From assembly GCF_020184175.1 (NCBI RefSeq), contig NC_065532.1, forward strand, positions 15,810,001 through 15,874,000: a DNA stretch of 64,000 bases. Reading direction: 5' to 3'. This DNA is from Aphis gossypii. Its lineage: Eukaryota > Arthropoda > Insecta > Hemiptera > Aphididae. The notes under the pieces are model-generated. The model saw nothing but the letters and a program-made list of their open reading frames with translations. It was not told the DNA's origin and did not search any database. Position 1 is the first letter of the stretch. Each line of letters starts with the position of its first letter. The translations under genes were made by a program, and so were the position numbers. Positions 36,941-48,975 of this stretch are shown piece after piece.

Positions 36941-39900
36941 GCATTGTATTATTCGCATCTACCCATATAATAATAAAATTTACTATTATGTATTATGTAT
37001 ATGTATATTGTATTACACTGCCATTACAATATCCGAACACTCGCACGCGCGCGCCTATACATAAGTCGGTGATTCGGAGGGGATCGGGGGTAACCACCGT
37101 GCGAATCGCACGAGCATTACTGCAGTTTTTGTTATATACTTAGGTATGCTTGGCGATTATTTTAGTAGAAAACAGTCATGATCTCGAAAAATGTTCTTAT
37201 TTATAGATTTTTTTAAATTTATATAAATATAATATACATTTTGTATTTCTATTCCAAAAAACAATTATTTCCGAGAATTACAGTGCATTTAAAATTAAGC
37301 TGAGTGTATACAACTGATAGTGTTTGTAAATATACAAACATTTGACAGGATACTGTATACCTTATGTATAATATTATGCGCTATAAACTTTAAGTTTGTT
37401 ATAAATATAACAACTATTTACAAGTTTAAAACTATATTTTCTCAAATTTACCTCTTGCTATCTGAAATTAAATCTGATAAAATTAAAAATTATAAACGAT
37501 TCCGTGAAATTTTTCATTATGTTGGAAAAACAAGATCGAAAAACATTTATTCCTATATAGTAGGTGTTCAACGAAATGCAACTATATGTTTCACATTTAT
37601 TCCGACTAATGGACAGCATTTAATACATCAATTATACGATTAATTAATGAGATGATAAATTATATAATATATCATTTAAATTTATAATATAAGTATATAC
37701 AAATTATATATCAATTATTATTGGTGAATAATAAAAATATATCCTGCAATACTCACGAAGACCATTAAAGTACTGTATTTTATATATTTGCAGGTTGGTA
37801 TATATTATGATACAGATATATGGTACAAGCTTCAGTTAGGTATCGCATATTATGATCTGTTTAAAATATAATTTTATAGGAATTTCATCATATCTCATAA
37901 TACACTATGTAATGTATAGACAACTATTATAAGCATACTAACCACAAAAAAAATAAATAGAAATTTTTAAATCAACTTCATTAATTTGAACATATTATGC
38001 AATTTTTGTTTTTCATGTGGAAATAACAATGTATCGGACAATCACTTCAATTATATTATATTGCCTCGTATACAGCGTGTTATCGATGTATAAATTGGCA
38101 TGTGCAATACATAATAATATAATATATATTATATTGTACCGCATTAATTCACCATATTTGTATTGAACATAATATATAACACAATTATATTGTGTACATA
38201 TGCATTGTATTTATATAATGTAGGTATAGGTACTTATATAGTTATATATAATATCTAACCAATAATAACATTTTATATTGTCACATCGCTCAGTTTCTGT
38301 TTCGACGCGTATGGGAAATATTATCATTGTGTATGAATACCTAATACTATAACCATAGTGATTTCCATGTCGCCGTGACTATCGCTCACGCAGTGGTAGA
38401 CGTAATATATAGATAAAGAAGGTTTGAAGTTCGAATTAACAAATAAAAATTGCGTATTTGTAGCAGCAGTACAATAATATACACAAAACAATTGAAAACA
38501 ATTTAAATCTATCATATTATATATTATTATATTATTATAAAATGAAATGAAATATTATATATGACGTTATACGTTTACTATGTTTTATTATACTTACAGA
38601 TACATTACAATCGTTGACAAACAATAATAATTTCCATTGTACCAGCACATTCTCAACATCTTCCTGAAAAAAAAAAATAATTGTCTAATAGTAACATATA
38701 AAAATCCATTTTAGAATGTCGTATTATCATTAACATTATCTTAAATATACTTAAACATAAATAAACATAATAGGTAATTTTGATTCTTTTTATAGAGTAA
38801 AATATTCTAATATAAGTAGATACTGCCTAAATATAACTAGAAAAAAATCATGTACAAAAGCTATCAAATCAGGCCAATTTTTAAGTCTAAAAGACTAAAA
38901 CCCATTTATCATACATCGATAGTCTATTCTATTATAACTTTACAACAACCCTTGTCGTCTCAAAATACATCAATGTTGCATAATCTTTTTGATTCTGTAC
39001 CATCATGAAAAAATAATAATAAATAAAATAAATAATTTATATACCTACTATAATTTCAAATAGCATCCTTTAATGTTGTCTACTACCTGTATAATTATGT
39101 ATGTCAGCAAATGTATCTATTGTACTACAAAAAATGCTATTTTCGTCATTTAATTGATTTACACTTTCTCTACAAATATATACAAAATAATATAATAAAC
39201 CATAAACCATTTATAAACACTTCTTTTTATGATCTTTAAACTATTTCCAAACTAATTTATCTTCTTATAGCTTGCAGTCACGTCTTTCTTCGAATTTTAC
39301 CGTTTTCCTATAATAAATTAATCATTATAAAAATACTGTAGCTTTTTCATATATTATCAACCAGTTTTTAACCGATTTCTGAAATATACCTCAAATCATA
39401 AAATAGTATTCCATAAATACAGTTTTTCAACTAATATCGTTGGATCGTGCGGTTCACTAGATGAAATACAAAATAGCTATACCAAAATAGTTAGACTTGA
39501 CACTTGCGTAAGTGTTTTACATTACATGCCCCTAAATGACTAAATGTGGTGTTCATTTGACGAGTTACCGCCTCGTTTACCTTTTAGCAATCGCAACTCC
39601 AGTACACTATACTTCCATAATTCCATGTTTAGAACTGGTCAATATTAATGTAATATATTGTGTATAATAATATAATAAATATCAATCATTGATGCATAGT
39701 TTTCGAATTTGCGTCTATTCGTAGAAACATGAATACATTATATGAACAAACCGCGCTAATTGATGTATTTTATAGAAAACGAGATCAACATTTTGATTAT
39801 TCTTGATCGATTAATTTTAAAAACACATATTGAAACTGGTTAGGTACCTTATTCTACGTTATAGTAATTATTAATGGTAGCCCATTTTATTATTAATATT

Positions 39901-42900
39901 TAGTCAAATAATATACCTACTGTATAATAATGTAATAATATAATAATGAACCGATCATTAAATCGTAAATGGTACAAGTTTATTATATAAAATATGCATA
40001 TATTCATGTATATTGCGTAGGTACATACATCTAACAGAAAGTAAACAGATTGCTAAAATCAAAATCTCAAATTAAAATAAGACTGCAAAGAAAATTACCC
40101 ACAAATAATTATGGCGAGTGGGTAGACTTGTTCCTGCTATCAAAATAAGTCGATTAATTACGTATTTAATTTAAAATATGTTCCAAAAATATAAGATTCT
40201 GATAGCAGAACGATACATTTATTAGTTAAGAGTGATTGTCCAATATAAAAATTAAAAATCACCAAAAATACAAAGTTACAATTATTTTTATAAGCAATGA
40301 AGTTCAACTTTTTATGAAATTTGTCGAATCACAAAAATGTTTAGGTTATATTTTAGTTAAAAATATTATATTAAAATTTGATAAAAAAAAAAAATAGCTT
40401 AAATTACTGTAAAACTCCATATATTTTTATGAGTGTTTCGATTTTAAATTTTAATAAAACTATCTATTAAAACGAACAATTTCAGTCATTTACTTCTTCA
40501 AATAGTATAAATATAAGTGCTTAAAAAGTTTCATAGTACCTATGTACAATTGTACAATCGTCAATTTTTCAGTTATTTTGGCGTTTAACCAAAAATAAAT
40601 TTAGTATAAAATAACTAAGTTCAATATATACCTTAATTTCATATACATTTACAGACATAATAATCTAACGTAGTTAATAAACATTATTATAATGCAATAC
40701 GATCAGGGAAGGGAAATGTGAGATTTTTAACCCATATTATTATTCCCCTCTATATTGTGCCTATTGCAAAATTATATGCTGTCCAATTATTTCTGAAATG
40801 CAACAAATGTTGTCAATTTATCATACATAATATTTATATATTTATTATACTGTATGGTACGTGTGTGCATGACATGTATATGATGCACAATTGTTGTGTG
40901 GGAACAAATAAAAGTAAAACTTCTAGAGGAAAAAAACAGACCATATACTAATAATAATGGTTGTAAGCGCAAGAGAGGGGCTTGTGGAACTAATGGCCTC
41001 TCCTCGCCTGTACCTCTGCAACGCCGATGAGTGTATAGTATTTTCGCTTTTAGTAGATTTTCGAGAAAGGAATCAACACCCCGTGACCACCCGGTATAAT
41101 GCAAACATTGTATTTTAGCAAAGTCGTAAAAACACATTGAGTATAGTATATTATATATAGATATTATATACGTACCTAACAAAAATAGGTTTAGTGTACT
41201 CATATAGCTACGTTTTATAAATTATAAAAAAGTTTTGTTCAAGTAATTTGATCTATGTTAAATTCTGTGATCAAATTTACATTACTACAATAAAGATGAA
41301 CTAATCTCAAATAGTTAGGTAATTTGCAGACATGGTTATAAAACTATTATTGCCTATTATTAGTCAACGTAAATCTAATACCAATAGAAAAATAATTACA
41401 TTATAAAAGACAAACTTACTCATCTCCGTGTCTTCCAATAATGATTCGCACTAAAGCACATGATTTGTGATTTTCATACATTCGATCTATTCAATTAAGC
41501 AATATAATAAGCATTGTTACTATTGCACATTTATTACAAAAATAATAAATATAAATTCATTGTTTGGTTTTTCTTTGTGTGTTTGCAATGAAGTATATTT
41601 TAAAATCATTAACTTACCACTAACTTACATTTCATTTTCATTTTTCATCGAGCTTTTATTTAGGATCTTATGTTTAGGATATACCCGCGTGTTTAAAATA
41701 TAAATGATAATAGTTTAATAGTAATGGATTCCAACACCCATTACACTATACTGTCTACTTTAATAAAGTCATAAGTATAATCATTTAAAATTAATAATCG
41801 TAATCGTTTACATTTGTAAATAATATTAAAGATTTTTTATTTATCGATGTTTATGAGCTATATAGTTAGCCGTGCGTATTGCAGTGAACGCGTGATTATT
41901 TTATGTTGTTGATATAACATCAATAATGTATGCGTTTGATGGTATAAGAATAATAGTGACGGTTATAAAAATATATGATATAGCCACTCGGCCTCTCCCG
42001 AATAGTTGTTGGAAAAGAATTTATAAGTATCAACACGAATGCCTACGTCTTAAATTGTCTATTACAACCCTACCGATAATGTCTACACACGCTTGTGGCA
42101 CAAATTATAGGCGGTTTAACAGGTAACATTTTTAATATATTATGCATATGGTATGAAGCGTCGTATATGCTAAAACCCGGACACGTCTGAACATAGTATA
42201 ATGGTATATATACATAAACATATGTTTAGCATAATAAAATATAAGACGTACCTACGTCGTCCGACTAAGTGATTATCAGCAAATTGCGTAGTCGGCAGAA
42301 CAGACACTATTATAGGTAGGTACTTATACAGTTCACTACGAACAGCTTACATTCGATCATACAAAATCGTATTCAGTAGTGGACTGCAATCGATAAGTCT
42401 TATACCCACAGCCTGTATTGCATATTGCAAGCAGAAAATTGCAACTTAGTGAGAACGCCGGATTGTTAAAATGTAATGGCGTAATGCTGTTTTGTTATTA
42501 TACATTATATTAATAATGGAATATAAATGACAAGTAATTTATTTTACCATTTAATATATAATAATCTATATCGTAAAATATAAAGTATTATGCATGAGCT
42601 TCGTATTTGCGAGTAACGAGTGAGGATAAAAATATATCAATATATAAAATCTCAATAATCGTGACTTCGATTTAGATACATATATATATATTTATATAAT
42701 ATACATATGAGTAGGTATAGGTATCAATCCTATACCTAAAGGTATTAATCCAATTTCATATTATAACATAAACAGTTTATGATAAACTTCTTAAGTAAAT
42801 AATATTCTATTTACTAAGAATAATAAAATAATTTAATGACTCATTGAAAATAAAAATACTAAATTTTAGTAAGTGCGAACATGTAATCATTGTCAAGTAT

Positions 42901-43400
42901 GAACAGTTAAATTAATATAATAAATCGTTTATATAAAAAATATATTAACATAGGTTTAAGTCTAACCAATAACGACATTTCATGAATAATTATTTTTAAA
43001 CTAATTAAATTTTTTTTATTTAATGATTTTTTAATTTTTAAATCAACGAACTAATACGTGATTAAACAAATACTATTTAAATTAATTAACTTGGAATTTA
43101 GGTAACCAGATGTTAGAACAACAGTTCCATTCTTAAAATTATGTGTAAGTGACGTTAATTTATGAAAAATCACTATGGGTTTATCACAAAAATAATAATG
43201 TAAAATAAACTGATAATCTTTCTTTATTTACTCTCTCACGGCACGATCTCCAAAGCGTTATTTTTTTACTCTTACCTTTAACGATGAGCAGAATTTACGA
43301 GTTCGCATATGTTAATATTAAGTATCACGGTTATCATCTATACATAACCATACTATGTATTATTTAATAGAGCTTCCGGTGATACTGCATTGGATGGTCT
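36941..43400. other. Long AT-rich non-coding stretch
   Basis: No gene is supported. A 107-codon plus frame (37320-37643) has some polar stretches but no motif I can name. A GC-richer patch at about 40960-41110 holds a short plus frame (40957-41118) and part of a 138-codon minus frame (40787-41203), both unrecognised. A hairpin with a 10-bp stem lies at 42712-42738. Confidence 0.5.
42712..42738. repeat. 10-bp inverted repeat, AGGTA family
   Basis: TAGGTATAGG (42712-42721) is mirrored by CCTATACCTA (42729-42738) around a 7-base loop. It is built from the same AGGTA/TACCT words as the palindromes elsewhere. Confidence 0.7.
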
Positions 43401-43410
43401 GCACTTTAAT

Positions 43411-43433
43411 CAGTGATGGACACTTCCGGAATT
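43411..43433 (+). mobile_element. Possible hAT-like terminus
   Basis: CAGTGATGGACACTTCCGG resembles the CAGTG(A/T)TGGGCA starts of hAT elements. I could not find the inverted partner downstream, nor an 8-bp duplication. It may be a solitary or decayed end. Confidence 0.2.
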
Positions 43434-44210
43434 GACTACTTGTCTTTCAGACACGATAAAAGAGACGAAACCGTTTTACAACACTCTGCACAACTTCCTT
43501 GAAAACCGTTCGTTTGGAGAGTATTTTTGCGTTCTATTATACTCTTCTAAACTAATCATTAAATTAATACGCTGAAACAACAATAGACTTTGCTTATAAA
43601 ATATAAATCGTATTGTACGCACTTTCATGTTACTTTCTCGATTTATTCTTTAAACTTATAAAATTCAAAAACTTTTATAATTTGTAAACAATCATAGGGA
43701 AAAATAAACGAACTGAAAAAGTATTAGCTATAAAATTAATTCAATTTCATTATACATTCGATTTTATCCTCTCTCCTTGGTTTATTATTGAAAATTGCAA
43801 TTCATACATAGTATAATAGAAATTACTAAAATATTATTCTAAATCTATTAATATTATAATATGAATCATATAGCATTCTATTATTATGGCGCAAGATTGC
43901 CGATACTATGATAGAAAACGCAAGTGATTCAAACGTCCTATAATATTTATAAACGAAAAACGGAGATTAGATAATTTCCATTTTAGAGAAAATCGCATTT
44001 ACAATAATATACGATATGTTGTTTGAATTTTCATTCACATAAAATTTTATTTTTTACTTCTATCTGCAGTCTTATAACATTTGTTTCAATATAATTTTCT
44101 AACTCGCCTATGTGTAAGTTATTTATGATATTTCGTATTATAATATAATATATGCCTATTACATACACACAAACATATAATTCACATATATATATATTAT
44201 ATATACGTCG
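43434..44210. other. AT-rich non-coding stretch
   Basis: No gene or clear repeat. It ends in a (TA)n run at about 44187-44206. Confidence 0.5.
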
Positions 44211-44448
44211 TGTATGAAAATAATCATTTTACAAGTTGACGTTATTATTTTTTTTTCATATTATACCTATAACATAATATGTTGGCGATGTGGAGGAGCG
44301 GAAAACACGACCATTATTGTATGGGGGTACACATTCGCGTCGTCTCTGCCGCCGCAGCAGTGCCGTGAAATCATATTATTTTTCAATTGCACGAATGTCT
44401 CTCCCACGTGCCCTCGGGGAAGCGTTATTACAATACCTTTGTGTAAAT

Positions 44449-44586
44449 GGCGGCGGCGGCGGTATTAAAAAACGCTCGCGCTTTGTATATATATGTATAT
44501 ACATATAATATATATTAATGTATCTGTCTCATTGCGTTCGCGTCGTAAAAAATCACAACGTAATTACCACCAACGCCGCCGCCGCG
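44449..44586. repeat. Inverted CGG/CCG triplet runs
   Basis: The two runs can pair over about 11 to 12 G-C base pairs and so close a 111-nt loop. Each is also a (CGG)n-type microsatellite, and on its G-rich strand each could form a two-tier G-quadruplex. Confidence 0.7.
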
Positions 44587-44983
44587 TATAAGGCCACAAA
44601 CCGTTTAAGCGAGCATAATATGAATTATAGTTGTACACGAGTACATTTAATATACTTTTTTTTCGTATATTATTATTAATATATATATGTATATGATGCG
44701 CTGCGTGTGTAATATCTCTCGTCCGTCTGTCATTCGGTCTTAATGGGTCTGTGCTCCCGTCCGTCGTCGTTGCGCGCGCGTATATCATATTATATTATAT
44801 TATACTATATACAGAGAGTATAGTGTGCGCAGACTTAGCCTACTGCAGGCTATATAATATACACACACACGCACACACACATACACACATATACATGCAA
44901 TTATTACGTATGTAAGTATAAAAACAGAACGTAATAATAAATCGGACAACCCCGTGTAATTACACTGAGAATGGACGCGAGCT

Positions 44984-45000
44984 AGCGCGCGCGCGCGCGT
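44984..45000. repeat. (GC)n tract, Z-DNA-prone
   Basis: AGCGCGCGCGCGCGCGT follows GCGAGCT. It is the second-longest pure CG alternation here, after the one near 29.7 kb. Confidence 0.8.
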
Positions 45001-45195
45001 TCCTATACACAATATCACGACGAACATTGAACGCCGCCGCCACACCGCATAGGTAGGTACAATAACAGTGCAGTACCTATACATAATAATAATAATAATA
45101 TGACGTAGGGATTGCCGCCGCGACGATAATTGTTTTTTTTGTGCTCAATGACAAGTACAAATAGGCTAGGTAATAATAATAAAAACGCAATAATT

Positions 45196-45215
45196 GTTTT
45201 TTTTTTCTTTTCCAG
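45196..45215 (+). other. Strong 3' splice-site-like tract
   Basis: A pyrimidine run of about 18 bases ends in CCAG (AG at 45214-45215), followed by TCCACCGCCGCAGGAGCC. It meets the animal acceptor consensus. The downstream open frame is short and unrecognised, so use in a transcript is only possible. Confidence 0.2.
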
Positions 45216-46891
45216 TCCACCGCCGCAGGAGCCGACAGATTATATATATATTAATGTTGATGTGGGTAAAATACGCGTATTTCTCCTTAAAAACGATTTT
45301 TCCCTCCTCTTGTTTGAGAAACAGTATGAAACGATTATATAGACGCCAATATTACAAGAGTACCTACGTTTATACGTAAAATTATTACTTACGGTATTTC
45401 TTATGGCAATGTTCAATTATATGCACAGCTACTCTACCAGGTATTTTTATATTGAATATGGTGTGTGTATTTGCATAGATATATACGATTTAGATAGATA
45501 TCTGCTAAAGCTAACATATTATGCGTGTAGTTAACTAGTGTTCAGAGTTAATAAAATGTGACGCTAGAATATTTGTCATTGATCATTATTATGGGTAGCT
45601 GAGTATAAAATAAAGCTTAAATCATGAGTTATAGATAATAAATTAATAACCATTAAAATACTTATTTTATTATTCATCTCTCATCTCCAATAAAAAAAGT
45701 TTTTCATATTCGGGGTGATCCGTTTAAAATAATACATTCAGAATTTCAAAAAACAATAATTTTTTAGTAAATATTTCTCTTGTATCATAATTTTAAGCCG
45801 TTACAAAACAACATCCTTTTATATTTATCTTTATAATCAATTTTTAGTTATTTGTACTATATAATTTCTTTTATTAATACATGTTTGTTAGTCATCTCAT
45901 ATATGTCTCAACGAATGTTATTGAAGGAACTTTAGTGAAAAATATTATAAACAGTGCCTTTATAATGAGCTATATGCAATTGTAAATTCATACAAATATT
46001 TCAAAATTACTGAAAAAGTACTCATAGGTATTAAAGAGAAAAATTCAATTTTTGTATGTTTATATTTCATGAATAATAGACATAGGATACTCATACTTTC
46101 TTGTACTTGAATGAATAGGATAAACGATTATTACAATCTTTTAAATTTAATTTGAAATGTGTAAAAATTAATAACAAAATTAATAAAATGTTGACATGAA
46201 AAATATAATAAAATGTATAAATACTATACATTTCACTATAAACATAATAATATTATTTATAATAGCTGTTCAAATTAAATACTATAGATACTGAAAATAA
46301 ATAATAAAATGATTAAACAAAAAATATAGGTATAATTTTATTTAAATTTCCGGTTAATTTTAAAACTATAATGCATTCATTTATTTAAAATTTGAAACAA
46401 GATAGATGTTTCTAAACAAATATTTCAAATTATACTAAGTGCAATTGAGAGATAATATCACTATAATTTAAAGAAACATGTTTATCATCTGATCGCGTGA
46501 ACATCAAGATCGATGATAGAAACTAGAAAGTTGTACAATAATGAATAAATATATTTTTTTGTTCTTCACGGGTACTTCGATATTAGTGATTCGTATAATA
46601 ATAATAATAATAATTTTCTCGAAATTAGGTACCTACTTACTTCTGATACTAATGAGGAAGTGCATTTTGCAGAAATACATTTTCATTAAAATACAGATAC
46701 AACTCCTTAACCACTGCATTTATGTATGCCATTGGTAACTAGAAATAATTTTCACAATCTTATAAGTTCAAAATATAAATAGATTAATCAAATTTAACAC
46801 GATAGTTAATATCAGACCTACAAAATTATGTGGTTTGACCAAATTGGGCAATTGTGGCTTTGTACATCTAGGCCAGTAAACGATTCCGGGT

Positions 46892-46924
46892 AAACAAAAC
46901 CTAACCTCTGGTTGGGTTCGTTTT
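46892..46924. other. Imperfect hairpin
   Basis: AAACAAAACCTAACC pairs with GGTTGGGTTCGTTT around TCT. The stem is about 14 bp with a few mismatches. It lies in a slightly GC-richer patch (46850-46925). Confidence 0.5.
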
Positions 46925-47207
46925 TATATTTTATATTCTTCAGAGGTTTAAAATTCAGACCTGAATAAAGAAAAATTGGTCGATCAGCATATCGAGTGTC
47001 ATTTCTATACCGTTCTTAGTATAAGATCATTATATTATCACTTGATGTATGATGATAAATTGCCATTTTTTTTTTTATTATTCAAATTAATGTTATAAAT
47101 AGCTATTCATATAGATAATACATACCAACACAAATCGCATACGTCTTAGGTGTATTACATTCTGAAGATGTTCGCACGTCATCTGTAATGTGTATAATAA
47201 GCGATAT

Positions 47208-47235
47208 AATAAGTAATAAGTAATAAGTAATAACT
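47208..47235. repeat. 7-bp tandem repeat (AATAAGT)n
   Basis: Three exact copies and one variant, AATAACT. Confidence 0.8.
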
Positions 47236-47919
47236 AACAACGAATAACATACCTAATAATATTATGACTGTCGCAAATTCAAATATTTATATGCTTGCGC
47301 GTTCGCCGAGAGCCAAATGAGCTCATATCGATTGATCGATTGATGTGTATTAAACGCCGCCGAGACGACTCTACATAGGTATAATAATAATCAAAATTTT
47401 CACAGTTATTATTATATTCGTATATATAGGTACACCGTATGATTCGCACGTGATACGCTCGTTCTATTATATCTTAGGTATATTATGCGATAGAGTAGTG
47501 TTTTTCTGTAATAAGTTTAAACAATTATACACATGTATATAGCTTTATGTATAGGTAGGTACACAGTACATATACACATCATCACGAATGCACACTGTAT
47601 AAATAATATGTATAATAATGTATATCTACGTACGTATATTATGCGTTAACCTACGTATCCGAATCGGCTATTGTGTACAAACTCACAGTTATTATATTGT
47701 ACGAACAAACCGTGTGTACGCGTTGGTTCGGCGAATATAATAGTAATCGAAAAAATAAAATTAATAATAACAATAATTTGTTTTCGTTCATTATACAATC
47801 AAAATATAATAGTAATAACAATAATATAAACCCAATCACCGTCTCACCGCCGACCGATAGACATAACGTTATACCTACCTACATGCATGTACACAAGCAT
47901 ATTATATGTATTATATGGG

Positions 47920-48310
47920 TGTGCATATAATATTATACACTCGCGGGAACTCTCTGTCGGTGTCCGCGTTCGTTTGATCTCATTGTATATGAATAATTGT
48001 AATTTGTTTACCATTGATTATTGTTATTATTGTTCTATGCGTGCCGCGTATCTGCGAGCAGCTCGCGCGCGCGCACGAGTGTTTGTGCAGTGTATGTGCC
48101 CGCGAACGGTGCGAAAAACACGATATTATACGATTTGTAAAAAAGTACCTATATATTTGTACTTACCGCGGCGGCGAAAATTGCGAGTTATACGTCTATA
48201 AGACGGTCGAAAATACAGTTGACGTGATGGAGCGTCGGAGAAATCATAACAGCTATCTGCTATATTGGGAACGGAAACGGTAAATATATTATACCACCTT
48301 GCGAAGGTGG
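47920..48310. other. CpG-containing block 11
   Basis: Contains a CTCGCGCGCGCGCACGAG run (about 48062-48079) and CCGCGGCGGCGAAAA near 48167. A perfect hairpin, CCACCTT-GCG-AAGGTGG, lies at 48294-48310. Two overlapping plus frames (47887-48201 and 48014-48283) have charged, protein-like C-terminal halves, but no family is recognised. A donor-like ACG|GTAAAT occurs at 48278-48285. Confidence 0.4.
48294..48310. other. Perfect 7-bp GC-rich hairpin
   Basis: CCACCTT and AAGGTGG are separated by GCG. It is compact and stable, and followed by CAGCCCAAAAAG. Its orientation and role are unknown. A bacterial-type terminator is not expected in this genome. Confidence 0.55.
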
Positions 48311-48527
48311 CAGCCCAAAAAGTGTAGACTTGCAAACTTGTGATAATCTCATACACGTTAAATGTTTATGGCGTATTATACTAAACGAGTTGATAATATA
48401 TTAATATGTGACATTATACATACGAATCAACATCGTTTCCCCTTTGCACGAAAGGCAATTGGTGGAGACCTGATTTGCACTCGCGTCAGATAACTAATTA
48501 AATAAAGATTTAACTAAGACAATATAG

Positions 48528-48975
48528 TTAAGAGGACGCCATACCCACACGAGTTGTCACCGTCTTGCAAGTGAGTAACATAGCAAATTTACGCTCAGCA
48601 GATCACGTTTAGCTCCGTTAGCTTAGTTTCAAAAATAGAGAGAATCTACCTATTATGAAACTTGATGGTAAGAATAACATTATCTGTGTTCGTACGTTTT
48701 ACGATTATTCAGTTTTTAAGTGAGATACGAGCATTATTTTTAATTCACGCTACATTATATTATACACATTTAACTTGTTAAAAAATTGAACTATAATTGT
48801 AAAAAACTAATATAGAAACACACATAATGTTCTTACCATCAAGTTTCATTATAAGTTGATTCACACTATTTTTAAACTTGCAGAGCTAAACGTGATCTGC
48901 TGAGCGTTAATTTTCTATGTTACGAGAGACAGAATCACGGAGACAACACATTATGTATGTATATCGTCTTCTTAA
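48528..48975. mobile_element. TTAA-bounded foldback MITE, about 440 bp
   Basis: TTAA occurs at both boundaries (48528-48531 and 48972-48975). Just inside, GAGGACGCCATACC on the left corresponds to GAAGACGATATACA on the complement of the right. The arms stay similar for about 150 bp. Near-identical cores include ACGCTCAGCAGATCACG TTTAGCT and AATGAAACTTGATGGTAAGAA-type strings, reached at 48592-48671 on the left and, inverted, at 48834-48909 on the right. There is no coding capacity. TTAA targets are typical of piggyBac-like elements. I cannot confirm the superfamily, because the termini do not start with the usual CCC. Confidence 0.75.

Larger units (their letters stand above)
44280..45120. 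other. CpG-rich block 10 with opposed CGG and CCG runs
   Basis: GGCGGCGGCGGCGG (44449-44462) and CGCCGCCGCCGCG (44574-44586) are reverse complements 111 bp apart. (CA)n lies at about 44860-44890, (GC)n at 44984-45000 and (AAT)n at 45083-45100. CpG words are frequent throughout. Overlapping 72- to 94-codon frames on both strands have no recognisable domains. Confidence 0.5.
45380..47900. other. AT-rich non-coding stretch
   Basis: No gene is supported. It holds a terminus-like string at 45711-45730, (ATA)n at about 46592-46613, an imperfect hairpin at 46892-46924 and a 7-bp tandem repeat at 47208-47235. Frames of 62 to 85 codons near 47.7 kb on both strands mirror each other and are repeat-derived. 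Confidence 0.5.

Noticed and set aside
37320..37643. 107-codon plus frame
   Set aside because: No known domain, and its composition follows the local base bias.
40787..41203. 138-codon minus-strand frame, the longest in the window
   Set aside because: Its two ends are Tyr/Ile/Met-rich AT translation, only the middle falls in a GC-richer patch, and I recognise no domain. A plus-strand frame overlaps the same patch.
43411..43520. Complete hAT element
   Set aside because: Only one end-like string is present. No inverted partner or 8-bp duplication was found, so only a weak terminus was reported.
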